This document shows positions 36,086-45,075 of a stretch of 64,000 nt of DNA, piece after piece; within the stretch, counting starts at the first letter, position 1; every line of letters begins with the position of its first letter. Both the position numbers and the translations under genes were made by a program. This stretch comes from Sva-07 sp963698435 (GTDB taxonomy: Bacteria > Actinomycetota > Acidimicrobiia > Acidimicrobiales > Ilumatobacteraceae): NCBI GenBank assembly GCA_963698435.1, contig CAVOQV010000007.1, forward strand, positions 1 through 64,000. Reading direction: 5' to 3'. The notes below the pieces were generated by a model that saw nothing but the letters and a program-made list of their open reading frames with translations, had not been told where the DNA came from and ran no database searches.

Positions 36086-36116
36086 CGGTTCGTCCTCGTC
36101 ATCTGTCGCTGCATGT

Positions 36117-37547
36117 TCATCCCTGTGCTGCTCGGCGTCCCTCGGTGATGTACCGGCGGACGGTGGATTGGAAGTGGCGGGCTCGGATCTCCTGGTAGTT
36201 GCCCAGGGTCTGTCCGCGTTTCTTGCTCGACTTGAACCCGCGGGTCTGCGCGGCGAGATTCGTCGTGTCCTGGTCGAGAACCTGGCCGAGCGACGTCGGC
36301 AGGCCCGGCACGGTGGTGTAGCTGTCGTCGACGTCGAGATCGAACGGCTCGGCCGGCTGCGGCGTCGGTCCCGACCGGGGCTTGGGGCGAAGGTAGAGCA
36401 CTTCGTAGATGCACCGGTCGGGATCGGGGCCGTCGGGCCGGAACCGGTAGCACAGCGGGATCTGCAGACCCGGGAAGAAGAACGCGTTCGGGAACACGAA
36501 GTACTCGATCGAGTCGATCGTCTCGGTCACCGACAGGTGCGAGAAGTCGTTGTCGTACTGCTCGCCCAGCACCTCCTGCATGTGGCGGGCGTACACGTCG
36601 CGTGCGCGCTCGCCTTCGGGGATCTCCGGGATCTCCTGGCCCGGGTTCTTGCGGTACATCAACATGTTCAAGATGCCCTGCTCGTCGGGCCGCTTCTCGG
36701 GTGGCACATGCGGGCTCGTCGTGCCGATCGTGTGGATGAACCGGCTGACGTGGTCGCCGAACACGTCGTACTGCGCGTTGGCGTCGCCGGCGGTGTAGAT
36801 CGACTGCGAGTGGGTTTCGAGGATGTGGTACGCCTCGAGGAACGCCTCGGCAGATGCCTTCCAGTTGGCCGGCAGCCGCTTGCGGATGTGAACCTCGATG
36901 TACCGGTCGCCGAGGTTCCAGTTCGCGAAGTGCTCGGGAAGCACGCCGAGATACTCCTCGAGTGTCGGCGCCATCAGCTCGGGAGCGCAGTCGTCGAAGT
37001 TGACGAACACGAACCCGCCCCACAGGCCGGTGCGGATCTCCGGCAGCCGGAACTCGTCGGTGTCGACGTGGGGGAAGTCCCATTCACACGGCAGATCGAC
37101 GAGCTCGCCGTCCAGTGACCAGGTCCACCCGTGGAACGGGCAGCGCAGTTTCGGGCTGTAGCCGACCGACGCGGGCGGCTTGAGCTGGGTGCCGCGGTGC
37201 AGGCACGCGTTGTGGAACGCCTTGATGCCGCCGTCGGGACCGCGCACGATCACCGCGGAGCGGTCGCCGATGTCGTAGACGTAGTAGTCGCCGGGCTCGG
37301 GGATGTGCTCTTCCCGGCAGGCCCACTGCCAGGTGCGCGACCACATGTGGTCGTGCTCGGCGGCGGCGTACTCGGGTGACGTGAACTCGTCGTAGTCGAC
37401 GTCCTCGTCGCTCTCGAACGTGTACGACTGCTCGAGCAGCGGTGCCGGCGGCCGGGTCGAATCGCCGAGGATGAGGTCGCGGGTGCTCGGCCCCGGGCAT
37501 CGGGCGTCGCCCGGGCGGACATCGACGGGTGTGACGGTCTCGGTCAT
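36117..37547 (-). CDS. Rieske ring-hydroxylating oxygenase, alpha subunit
   Basis: 476 residues from ATG 37547, overlapping the VOC gene stop by 4 bp. The Rieske [2Fe-2S] ligands are C115/H117 in CLHRG and C136/H139 in CPFHGW. The mononuclear iron site is in AEAFLEAYHILETHSQ. Blocks GGFVFVNFDD, FVFPNAFFFPG and NYQEIRARHF group it with the oxygenases at 48284 and 60818. It inserts oxygen into an unknown hydrophobic substrate and needs ferredoxin and reductase; only one candidate ferredoxin is in this window (39531). Confidence 0.93.
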   Translation of the reverse strand: MTETVTPVDVRPGDARCPGPSTRDLILGDSTRPPAPLLEQSYTFESDEDVDYDEFTSPEYAAAEHDHMWSRTWQWACREEHIPEPGDYYVYDIGDRSAVIVRGPDGGIKAFHNACLHRGTQLKPPASVGYSPKLRCPFHGWTWSLDGELVDLPCEWDFPHVDTDEFRLPEIRTGLWGGFVFVNFDDCAPELMAPTLEEYLGVLPEHFANWNLGDRYIEVHIRKRLPANWKASAEAFLEAYHILETHSQSIYTAGDANAQYDVFGDHVSRFIHTIGTTSPHVPPEKRPDEQGILNMLMYRKNPGQEIPEIPEGERARDVYARHMQEVLGEQYDNDFSHLSVTETIDSIEYFVFPNAFFFPGLQIPLCYRFRPDGPDPDRCIYEVLYLRPKPRSGPTPQPAEPFDLDVDDSYTTVPGLPTSLGQVLDQDTTNLAAQTRGFKSSKKRGQTLGNYQEIRARHFQSTVRRYITEGRRAAQG

Positions 37548-38050
37548 GGCGCTGCTTTCTCGAAGTGGACGAGGTCGGTCTGGTCGAGCGCGAACGGTAT
37601 GGAGGGATCGAGGATCTCCTGGAGCTCGACGATGTTGCCGTCGGGGTCGCGCGCGTAGATCGCGCGAAGTCGGGCATGGCCGAGTTCGTCGATCGTCGGT
37701 GGGGGAGCGTGGAAGGTCATGCCGTTGAGCGACAGACGCTCGTACTCGGCGTCGATGTCGACCACGTCGATGCAGAAGTGGGTGTAGCCGTGCCACGCCG
37801 GGTTGCGGGCGGGGTCGGCAGGTCGTGGTTCCGGCGACTCGTACTGGAAGAGTTCGAGGTACGCGTTGCCTGCCTTGAGCATCACCTGGCGGGCTGCGGA
37901 GCCCGGGAGCCCGATCATCCGGTCGATGATCTCGCGATCTCGCCACTGTGTGGTCATCACGACCTCGAACCCCATCACCTCGGTGTAGAACGCGGCGAGC
38001 CGATCGATGTCGGGCGTCGAGATCGCCACGTGGTGGATGCCGCGGATCAT
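37544..38050 (-). CDS. VOC superfamily (glyoxalase/extradiol dioxygenase-like) protein
   Basis: 168 residues from ATG 38050; a longer in-frame start at 38101 adds 17 residues without similarity. It opens with IRGIHHVAISTPDIDRLAAFY, has HGYTHFCIDVVDID at the second repeat and ARDPDGNIVELQE at the end, giving the usual VOC metal residues (His at GIHH, His at YTHF, Glu at VELQE). Members are lactoylglutathione lyases, epimerases or ring-cleavage dioxygenases. As first gene of the Rieske operon it may cleave or isomerise a hydroxylated product. Confidence 0.85.
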   Translation of the reverse strand: MIRGIHHVAISTPDIDRLAAFYTEVMGFEVVMTTQWRDREIIDRMIGLPGSAARQVMLKAGNAYLELFQYESPEPRPADPARNPAWHGYTHFCIDVVDIDAEYERLSLNGMTFHAPPPTIDELGHARLRAIYARDPDGNIVELQEILDPSIPFALDQTDLVHFEKAAP

Positions 38051-38182
38051 CGAGGCCGCTCGTTCGAGTGTCGGTGCATGTCCGAAGGTTCCCCCTGGCA
38101 ACGACTCGGGGCCGTCCGAGCCGGTAATTGTTCACTAGGTTAGTTCCGGGGACACCACGGAGAACGGGTCGAGGAGCATCGC
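38051..38182. promoter_or_regulatory. Divergent control region between two Rieske operons
   Basis: A 132-bp gap between the VOC start (-) and the Rieske start at 38183 (+). It is locally AT-richer around 38128-38150 (GTAATTGTTCACTAGG), which is unusual for this DNA and marks likely promoter elements. I see no perfect palindrome. Both operons could share a regulator. Confidence 0.4.
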
Positions 38183-39538
38183 ATGACCGACATCATCGAA
38201 CAACCAGTGTCAGTGCGTGGGACCACACGCGACAAGGCGCCCGAGCCCGAACTGAGCGACACCGCGATCAGCGGCGAGCGCTACTGGTCGAGCGGATTCG
38301 CCCGGCGCGAAGAGGAAGCGTTGTGGCCGCGTGTGTGGCAGGTGGCTGGACGCGTCGACCAGATCCCCGAGCCCGGCGACTACGTCACCTACGAGATCGG
38401 GCGCGATTCCGTGATCGCCGTTCGCGGTGAGGACGGCGCGGTTCGAGTGTTCTTCAACGTGTGCCAGCACCGCGGCAACCGGCTCGTCACCGCCGAGGTC
38501 GGGTCGCTCCTCACCGGCGAGTTCCAGTGCGCCTACCACGGGTGGCGTTTCGGCACCGATGGTCGCCTCAACTGGGTGCCCGACGAGGACGACTTCCCGC
38601 AGGGCAGCCCGTGCGGGGTCCGCAACCTCGTCGAGATGCCATCCGACGTCTGGGCCGGGTTCATCTGGTTCAACATGGATCCCGATGCGGCGCCGTTGCG
38701 CGAGTGGCTCGATCCGGTCGCCGAGCATCTCGACGCCTACCGCATGGAGGACATGAAGCGCACGCACTGGGTGACGGTCGAGGGCGACTTCAACTGGAAG
38801 TGCGTCCAGGACAACTTCAACGAGAGCTATCACCTGCCGTACGTGCACCCGCAGACCCTCGCGTCGATGAACGAGCACCACAGCGGGTGCCAGTTCGACC
38901 TCTACCCGTCCGGTCACGCCCGGATGCTGATGCCCGGCGGCGCGCCTGGTCCCCAGTACCAGGGCAAGCCGGAGCGGACGATCAAGAGCCTTGGACCCGA
39001 CCTCGAGTTCTGGGAACTCGACCCCGAGCCGTATCTCGATGACCTGCCGTCGCTGCGGACCGCGCTCCAGCGGCGCAAGCGTGAACTCGGCGCGTCGAAG
39101 GGGTACGACTTCTCCTCGTACTCCGACGAGCAGCTGACCGACAACTACCACTACACGGTGTTCCCGAACATCTCCTTCAGCATGAAGCCCGACGGTTGCA
39201 TCTGGCTGCGCGCCACTCCGCACCCCACCGATCCCCAGCGCTGCTTCTTCGACATGTGGTACCTCACGCTCTTCCCCGCGGGTTCGAGCGAGTACTGGTC
39301 GAACTCGATGCGCGACTGGGTGTCGATCGACCATCAGGTCGAGCACCAGACCGGCATCGCCGGCGAGGTGTCGTGCGGTCCCGGCATCGATCAGGACGTC
39401 GCGATCTGGAAGACGCAGCAGCAGGGTTTGCGTTCGCGTGGTTTCCGCGGCGAGTACATGCCGTGGCAGGAGCGTCGCATCCGCTTCTTCCACGACAACA
39501 TCGACCGCCACCTCGCGATGGGCCCGGTCGATGGCTGA
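38183..39538 (+). CDS. Rieske oxygenase alpha subunit
   Basis: 451 residues from ATG 38183, after GAGGAG. Rieske ligands C94/H96 in CQHRG and C116/H119 in CAYHGW; mononuclear iron residues H217 and H222 in NESYHLPYVHPQT. Of the six oxygenases here it is less related to the 36117/48284/60818 group, resembling the carnitine/choline and aromatic-acid type enzymes with the long CNQ-like middle region. The next gene, a Rieske ferredoxin, overlaps its stop by 8 bp, so this pair is a natural electron-transfer unit. A reductase is missing. Confidence 0.92.
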   Translation: MTDIIEQPVSVRGTTRDKAPEPELSDTAISGERYWSSGFARREEEALWPRVWQVAGRVDQIPEPGDYVTYEIGRDSVIAVRGEDGAVRVFFNVCQHRGNRLVTAEVGSLLTGEFQCAYHGWRFGTDGRLNWVPDEDDFPQGSPCGVRNLVEMPSDVWAGFIWFNMDPDAAPLREWLDPVAEHLDAYRMEDMKRTHWVTVEGDFNWKCVQDNFNESYHLPYVHPQTLASMNEHHSGCQFDLYPSGHARMLMPGGAPGPQYQGKPERTIKSLGPDLEFWELDPEPYLDDLPSLRTALQRRKRELGASKGYDFSSYSDEQLTDNYHYTVFPNISFSMKPDGCIWLRATPHPTDPQRCFFDMWYLTLFPAGSSEYWSNSMRDWVSIDHQVEHQTGIAGEVSCGPGIDQDVAIWKTQQQGLRSRGFRGEYMPWQERRIRFFHDNIDRHLAMGPVDG

Positions 39539-39902
39539 GGAGGCACGCATCGAACTCGGCGACCTCAGCGACCTCGCCGACGGTGAGTTGCGCTGTTTCG
39601 AGAACGTGGGTCGAGACGGGATCGTGGTCTGCCGCGTCGCCGGCGCCCTGTACGCGCTCGACGACAACTGCTCGCACGCGGACACGCCGCTGAGCGAAGG
39701 GCGGCTGCGCGGCTACGGGTTGACATGTCCACTCCATGGCGCTTCGTTCGACGTGCGCGACGGCTCGCACTCGGGCCCGCCCGCATGGGAAGGCGTGGCG
39801 TGCCACCGGGTCGAGGAGTCAGACGGGATCGCCGTGGTCGTGATGGGCGGACGCGACTCAGACGACTCCGGCCCCGACGCCGGTCGCCTCCGGACCCGCT
39901 GA
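39531..39902 (+). CDS. Rieske-type ferredoxin
   Basis: 123 residues from ATG 39531, overlapping the upstream oxygenase. Ligands C47/H49 in CSHAD and C66/H69 in CPLHG are spaced as in NirD/biphenyl-dioxygenase-type ferredoxins. The C-terminal Asp/Gly-rich tail is dispensable-looking. It transfers electrons from a reductase to a Rieske oxygenase and may serve several of the oxygenases in this region, since it is the only ferredoxin visible. Confidence 0.92.
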   Translation: MAEEARIELGDLSDLADGELRCFENVGRDGIVVCRVAGALYALDDNCSHADTPLSEGRLRGYGLTCPLHGASFDVRDGSHSGPPAWEGVACHRVEESDGIAVVVMGGRDSDDSGPDAGRLRTR

Positions 39903-40008
39903 CTCGCCGCACGTCGGGGCGCGACATCCGAGGTCTGACCGCGGACGTGTCGCCGGTCGACGCGTTCCGGTGCGAATGCGTCGACCCGGCATCGCTACGT
40001 TCGCCGCC

Positions 40009-41100
40009 ATGACTTCGAAACTCCCGACGACCACGAGCGAGATCACCGCCGAGTGGATGACCGAAGCGCTGCGCGGATCGGGAACGATCGGCGCCGACAC
40101 ATCCGTGGCATCGGTGGTGCTCGACACGGGCGCCGCCGGGGTCGGATTCATGGGCGAGGTCGGCAAGGTCGGCGTGGTCTACGAGGGCGCTGCGACCGAT
40201 GCGCCGACCAGCATGATCGCGAAGTTCCCGACGGCGTCGCCGGAGGTTCGAGCGATGATGCATCCCACGCGCATCTACGAACGGGAACACCGGTTCTATG
40301 CCGAGCTCGCCCCGAAGTCGTCGCTGCGCACACCCGCGGTCTACCACGTCACCTGCGAGACCGCCGATGCACCGGACGACGAGCGCTACATGCTGCTGAT
40401 GGAAGACCTGTCGTCGCTCACCCTCGGCGATCAGTTGGCGGGGCTGTCGGTCGAGCAGGCCGAGCTCGCGCTCGTTGCGCTGGCCGGACACCACGCTGCG
40501 TTCTGGGGTGGGGTCGGGCTCGAGAACGCGGACTTCGTGCCGATCATCAACGGTCCGCTGAACCAGGCCGGCGCGTCGATCTACGACGCCTCGCTGCCGG
40601 GATTCATGGAGGCGTTCGGCGACGTGATCCTGCCGGAGCTCGAGGGCTACGTCGCCGGCTACGCCGCTGTGCGCGGGCAGATCCTCGACGACCTCGAGGC
40701 AATGCCGCACACCCTGGTTCACTTCGACTATCGCGCCGACAACCTGATGTTCGACACCGACGGGTCGGTCGCCGTCGTCGACTGGCAGACCATCAGCCAG
40801 GGCGGAGGTGCCGAGGATGTCGGCTACCTGTTGTCGCAGAACCTGACCGTCGACGACCGCCGGGCACACGAGACCGACCTGTTGCGCGCGTACCACGACG
40901 CGCTCGTCGCACATGGGGTCAGCGGCTACTCGTTCGAGACGTTCGAGGCCGACTACAAGGTGGGCATCGCGTGCGGCTGGGTGATCCCCGTGTTCGCCGT
41001 CGGGACCCTCGACTTCACCAGCGAACGGGCGGTGGCGTTGTGGACCGCTGTGGTCGAACGTGCGCAGGCCGCCCTGCTCGACCATGGATTCGGCGCCTGA
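40009..41100 (+). CDS. Aminoglycoside-phosphotransferase-like kinase (DUF1679/EcKL-like)
   Basis: 363 residues from ATG 40009. Protein-kinase-like fold with the catalytic block LVHFDYRADNLMF (HxDxxxxN form) and the metal block VVDWQTISQGGG. The N-terminal SMIAKFPT contains the ATP-binding Lys. It belongs to the group of APH-like kinases common in actinobacterial steroid and lipid catabolic regions. The acceptor may be a hydroxylated hydrophobic compound; resistance to aminoglycosides is not implied. It follows the ferredoxin by 106 bp and precedes an SDR. Confidence 0.82.
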   Translation: MTSKLPTTTSEITAEWMTEALRGSGTIGADTSVASVVLDTGAAGVGFMGEVGKVGVVYEGAATDAPTSMIAKFPTASPEVRAMMHPTRIYEREHRFYAELAPKSSLRTPAVYHVTCETADAPDDERYMLLMEDLSSLTLGDQLAGLSVEQAELALVALAGHHAAFWGGVGLENADFVPIINGPLNQAGASIYDASLPGFMEAFGDVILPELEGYVAGYAAVRGQILDDLEAMPHTLVHFDYRADNLMFDTDGSVAVVDWQTISQGGGAEDVGYLLSQNLTVDDRRAHETDLLRAYHDALVAHGVSGYSFETFEADYKVGIACGWVIPVFAVGTLDFTSERAVALWTAVVERAQAALLDHGFGA

Positions 41101-41146
41101 CTCGGCCCGAACGACCGCTGACCACCACGAACGACAGGAGAACGCG

Positions 41147-41977
41147 ATGACCGGACGTCTCGAAGGCAAGACCGCAGTGATCACCGGAGCAGCGAGTGGT
41201 ATCGGCGCCGGTACCTCTCGGCTCTTCATCGAGGAAGGCGCTCAGGTGGTCGTCGCTGACATGCAGGTCGACGCCGGCCGCGCGCTGGTCGCGGAACTCG
41301 GACCGCGTGCTCGGTTCGCCGAGGTCAACGTCCTCGACGAGTCGCAGGTGGCCGCAGCGGTCGACCTGGCGGCGTCCGAGTTCGGCCAGCTGGACATCAT
41401 GTTCAACAACGCCGGCATCGTCGGTGCCGTCGGACGGATTTCCGAGATGTCGGCCGACGCGTGGGACAACACGATCGCGATCCTCCTGCGCGGCGTGTTC
41501 CTCGGCACCAAGCACGCCGCCCGCGTGATGCTCGAACAGAACTCTGGCGTGATCATCAACACCGCCAGTACCGCTGGCGTGATGGGAGGACTCGGGCCGC
41601 ACGCCTACACGGCGGCCAAGCATGGTGTGATCGGTCTGACGAAATCGGTGGCCAACGAGCTCGCTCCCAACGGCATCCGGGTCAATGCGATCGCACCGGG
41701 CAATACCGTCACTGCGATGACCGCGTCGGTCACCAGCGGTGACCCGAACGATCTCGACAAGACCAACGAACGGATCGCGTCGATGTCGCCGCTCGGCTAT
41801 GCAGGCGTTCCTCACGACATCGCCGCGGCCGCGTTGTACCTCGCCAGCGACGACTCCCGCTACGTGTCGGGGCACACGTTGGTCGTCGATGCCGGCCAGA
41901 CCACCGCGGGGATGACGCCCAACCGGTTCAACGTCGGCTCGAGTCGCCAGATCCACGAGGCAGGCCGTACGAGCTGA
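41147..41977 (+). CDS. Short-chain dehydrogenase/reductase
   Basis: 276 residues from ATG 41147 with ACAGGAG upstream. Motifs: TGAASGIG, NNAGI, AYTAAKHG and YVSGHTLVVDAGQ. Classical SDR of the hydroxysteroid/cyclohexanol dehydrogenase type, probably oxidising an alcohol formed by one of the Rieske oxygenases. It is 46 bp after the kinase gene and in the same direction as the Rieske and ferredoxin genes. Confidence 0.87.
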   Translation: MTGRLEGKTAVITGAASGIGAGTSRLFIEEGAQVVVADMQVDAGRALVAELGPRARFAEVNVLDESQVAAAVDLAASEFGQLDIMFNNAGIVGAVGRISEMSADAWDNTIAILLRGVFLGTKHAARVMLEQNSGVIINTASTAGVMGGLGPHAYTAAKHGVIGLTKSVANELAPNGIRVNAIAPGNTVTAMTASVTSGDPNDLDKTNERIASMSPLGYAGVPHDIAAAALYLASDDSRYVSGHTLVVDAGQTTAGMTPNRFNVGSSRQIHEAGRTS

Positions 41978-41989
41978 TCCGGCGGTGGT

Positions 41990-42484
41990 TCAGAGACGCC
42001 TGACGGGATTGGTGCCGTCCCAGCCGATCGAGGCGTCGCGCACCATGTCGTAGAACCGAGCGAGTGCCGGGGTCCGCTCGTAGATCTCGATCAGGTGGCC
42101 ACGATCGGCGAGCGCATCGTGGAACGCGAACGGCATCCCCGTGGTGGTCTCGGCGTACAGCACCTCGGGATGTCCGGCCGCCGCGAGGTCACGGGAGGCG
42201 GTGACGAAGTCGTCGACGAAGTGCGCGACGTGATGGATGCGCGCGTCGCCGACGACCGGGTCATCGCCGCCGTCGTGCTGGTGGATCAGCTCGACCATCA
42301 CGTCGCCCCACTGAGCGAAGGCCGAGGAGTGGTCGAAGGTCGCGTCGGCACCGCGCACGCGGACGTTGGTCAGTTCGATGTGTGCACGCACGTAGAACGG
42401 CCCGACCCCATGAGTGGCCCATGAAGCCGCGGCTTGTTCGACGTCGTCGACGGCGTAGGCGATCTGAACGGGTGCTCCGAGCAC
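41990..42484 (-). CDS. VOC/glyoxalase-like protein
   Basis: 164 residues from GTG 42484; TTG 42490 would add two. Opens with VQIAYAVDDVEQAAASWATHGVGPFY, has HHVAHFVDDFVTA at the second half and LIEIYERTP near the end, giving a Glyoxalase_4-type VOC fold. Members include methylmalonyl-CoA epimerase-like and steroid-catabolic proteins. It is convergent with the SDR at 41147 (12 bp apart) and divergent from the SDR at 42561. Confidence 0.8.
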   Translation of the reverse strand: MLGAPVQIAYAVDDVEQAAASWATHGVGPFYVRAHIELTNVRVRGADATFDHSSAFAQWGDVMVELIHQHDGGDDPVVGDARIHHVAHFVDDFVTASRDLAAAGHPEVLYAETTTGMPFAFHDALADRGHLIEIYERTPALARFYDMVRDASIGWDGTNPVRRL

Positions 42485-42560
42485 GAACAACGACCGTAGC
42501 GGTGTCTATGGTCGTGCACCGTACCGGCCATCGGGTGCGGACGATCGACAAGGAGAAGAC

Positions 42561-43334
42561 ATGGCAGTGCTGGATCGATTCGCCTTGGACGGCAGCCGAG
42601 CGGTGGTGACCGGTGCCGGTCGTGGCATCGGTGAGGGGATCGCGATCGCGCTCGCCGAGGCGGGTTGCGACGTCGTACTGACGGCTCGGCGGGTTGCCGA
42701 GATCGAGGCCGTGGCGGAACGCATCCGGGAACTCGGTCGGCGAGCCGTCGCCATACCGGGCGACATCACCGACGGGACGTTCGTCGACGAGCTCGCAGAG
42801 CGGGCGGCGGCCGAGCTGGGAGGGTTGACGCTCTGGGTGAGCAACGCCGGTGGGGCCGACGACCGTACGCCACGGCATCTCGCCGACATGCCCGACGCCC
42901 AGTGGGACTACCAGCTCGACGTGAATCTGCGAGCAGTGTTCACCGGAGCGAGAGCGGCGGCGCGGGTGATGGGCGACGGCGGTTCGATCGTCAACATCTC
43001 CTCGACCGCGGCGCTGAAGGCCTCACCGAACAACGGACCCTACGCAGTAGCGAAGGCCGGTGTCGACAGCCTCACCAAGACGCTGTCGATCGAACTCGCT
43101 CCGCGAGCGATCCGCGTGAACGGCGTTGCGCCGGGCCCGGTGCCAACCGAGGTGTTCATGGAGTTCTTCGGTGCCACCGACGACGATCTCCCGCAGCTCG
43201 CACAGAAGCTCGGCGTCCCGTTGGGCCGGCTCGGGACACCGGACGACGTCGGCAACGCGGTGGTGTTCCTCGCTTCGCCTGCTGCGTCGTGGATCACCGG
43301 TCACACGCTCGTCGTCAACGGCGGGAGCCGCTGA
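42561..43334 (+). CDS. Short-chain dehydrogenase/reductase
   Basis: 257 residues from ATG 42561, with AAGGAG seven bases before it. Motifs: TGAGRGIGEG, SNAGG, PYAVAKAG and ITGHTLVVNGG. The N-terminal LDRFALDGSRAVVTGAGRGIG resembles 7-alpha-hydroxysteroid dehydrogenase and related alcohol dehydrogenases. The 3' end overlaps the convergent TetR gene by 20 bp, so its terminal codons are shared on both strands. Confidence 0.87.
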   Translation: MAVLDRFALDGSRAVVTGAGRGIGEGIAIALAEAGCDVVLTARRVAEIEAVAERIRELGRRAVAIPGDITDGTFVDELAERAAAELGGLTLWVSNAGGADDRTPRHLADMPDAQWDYQLDVNLRAVFTGARAAARVMGDGGSIVNISSTAALKASPNNGPYAVAKAGVDSLTKTLSIELAPRAIRVNGVAPGPVPTEVFMEFFGATDDDLPQLAQKLGVPLGRLGTPDDVGNAVVFLASPAASWITGHTLVVNGGSR

Positions 43335-43920
43335 CGACGATGCCGAGTGCGGCGAGCTCGTCGTCAACCACCCGTCGTTGCAGCTCGGTCGACCACTTCC
43401 GAGGATCGAAGACCGCCTCGGAGGCGATCCCAGGGATCATCGCCGACAACCGGTCGGCCGTGTGCTCGATGTCGATCGATACGTCGAGCCGCCCCTGATC
43501 GTCGAGATGGCGCAGGCAGGCAGCGATCCGCTCGGTGGTGCTACGCGTTCTCGCCCGTTGCTCGTCGGCAAAGGCGGACGACGACAGTGCTTCGCTCCAG
43601 AACGACAGCCAGATCCGCCAGTCGGCCTCGCGCTCGGGGTCGAGAGGGAGAACGGCCTCGATCAACCCGCGCAGGTCGCCGGGGTCGGCCGACAGCACCG
43701 CCTCGACGCGAAAGCGGGCGCGTGCGACGGCGATCCGGTACGTCTCGTGGAGCAGGTCGGCGAGATCGTCGAAGTAGTGCGACACCACGGTCGTGGAGTA
43801 CCCGGCGGCATCGGCAACATTGCGGACCGTGAGCGCTCGCCGACCATGGGTGGCGACGACGTCGGCTGCAACGGTGGCGACGTCGCGACGGCGTTGCTCG
43901 TGGTCGACCTGCTTGGGCAT
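43315..43920 (-). CDS. TetR family regulator
   Basis: 201 residues from ATG 43920. N-terminal helix-turn-helix: RRRDVATVAADVVATHGRRALTVRNVADAAG then YSTTVVSHYFDDLADLL. The ligand domain is BetI-like (FWSEALSSSAFADEQ). It is the last gene of a minus-strand unit after a Rieske oxygenase and a broken FAD dehydrogenase. A palindrome GTTGTACAAC with an imperfect copy lies just upstream of that unit (45492-45515) and is a natural candidate operator. Confidence 0.87.
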   Translation of the reverse strand: MPKQVDHEQRRRDVATVAADVVATHGRRALTVRNVADAAGYSTTVVSHYFDDLADLLHETYRIAVARARFRVEAVLSADPGDLRGLIEAVLPLDPEREADWRIWLSFWSEALSSSAFADEQRARTRSTTERIAACLRHLDDQGRLDVSIDIEHTADRLSAMIPGIASEAVFDPRKWSTELQRRVVDDELAALGIVVSGSRR

Positions 43921-43928
43921 GTACGAGC

Positions 43929-45071
43929 TCAGCGGTCCTTCGTGAGCGATCGGATCGTGTCGTGCAGGTGCTGGTTGCCCGACTCGTTCCGTCCGAAGAT
44001 GACGTGCCCGTCTCCGATGGCGCCGAGCGCGTCGTTGATGCCGAAGATCGTCGCGCAGTCCTCGTCGCGCACCACCGCTTCGTACGTCGTCCGCTTCTCC
44101 TCGGCGATCGCGACGAGGTCACCCTCCACCGGTTCGCGGTAGTACTGGAACTGCACGGTCGTCGAGCGGTCGACCGTCGGACCGGGCAGCAGCTTGCTCA
44201 GCATCAGCGTGTCGCCGTGACCGCCCGAGATCGAGACGTTCGGAAACACGTAGTGCACGAGACTCATGTAGTCCGGGAGTCGGGCAGGATCGACAGGACC
44301 CACTTCGTCTCGTGTCATCTTGGTGGCGAACCCGACGCGCACGTGCGGTCCGAAGAAGTCGTACGTGTTGCGGTTCGTGATCGCCTTGCGTCCAATGGTG
44401 TTCCGGTGGAGGTAGCCGATGTGGTAGCCGTCGAGGTAGCCGTCGGCAGCGAGCTTCCAGTTCGGGCTCGCGATCGAGGTCGGCACACGGTAGGGGTACA
44501 GCTCATCGAGTCGCAAGGCGTCGAGCGACTCGCCGAGGCCTCCGAGCCAGGTGTCGAGGTCGAGTGTCGCGTCCGGGTCGAGCGACGCGAACACGGCGCC
44601 GTGGCGTTCCTCGGTGGGGAGTTCGATGAGGCCGCTGACGTCGATGTCACCGAACGAGTCGTCGCCTGGCACGCTCACGAGCGTGCCCTGGTTGTCGAAA
44701 CTCCAGGCGTGGTACGGGCACGTGAACCGGCGGGCCGTACCGCAGTGTTCGTCGGTCAGCCGTGCGCCGCGGTGTCGGCACACGTTGAGCAGCGTCCGCG
44801 CAACGCCGTCGTCGCCGCGCACCACCACGATTGGACGGCCGGCGACGTCGTAGGCCAGGAACTCGCCGGGCTCGCGGATGTCGCAGGTCAGCGCGACGAG
44901 CAGCGGGACCCGGAGGAAGATCTTCTCGATCTCGTCCGTGTACTGGTCAGCGTCCGCGTAGGCGGACGCGGGGACCTTCATCGGGGCATCGCACATGTCG
45001 GGCAGACCCGACTCAACATTGGCGCGGAGCCGCTCGAGGATGTCGTCGAACATGGTCGTTGTGGTCGTCAT
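43929..45071 (-). CDS. Rieske oxygenase alpha subunit (short form)
   Basis: 380 residues from ATG 45071; the frame is open to a further ATG at 45119 but that would cross the stop region of the preceding gene remnant. Rieske ligands C98/H100 in CRHRG and C118/H121 in CPYHAW; iron-site block ADGYLDGYHIGYLHRNT. It is about 70-100 residues shorter than the other oxygenases here, mostly in the C-terminal half, and forms its own branch. It lies between a ketosteroid-dehydrogenase-like remnant and a TetR gene, in one transcription unit. Confidence 0.9.
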   Translation of the reverse strand: MTTTTTMFDDILERLRANVESGLPDMCDAPMKVPASAYADADQYTDEIEKIFLRVPLLVALTCDIREPGEFLAYDVAGRPIVVVRGDDGVARTLLNVCRHRGARLTDEHCGTARRFTCPYHAWSFDNQGTLVSVPGDDSFGDIDVSGLIELPTEERHGAVFASLDPDATLDLDTWLGGLGESLDALRLDELYPYRVPTSIASPNWKLAADGYLDGYHIGYLHRNTIGRKAITNRNTYDFFGPHVRVGFATKMTRDEVGPVDPARLPDYMSLVHYVFPNVSISGGHGDTLMLSKLLPGPTVDRSTTVQFQYYREPVEGDLVAIAEEKRTTYEAVVRDEDCATIFGINDALGAIGDGHVIFGRNESGNQHLHDTIRSLTKDR

Positions 45072-45075
45072 GGTG

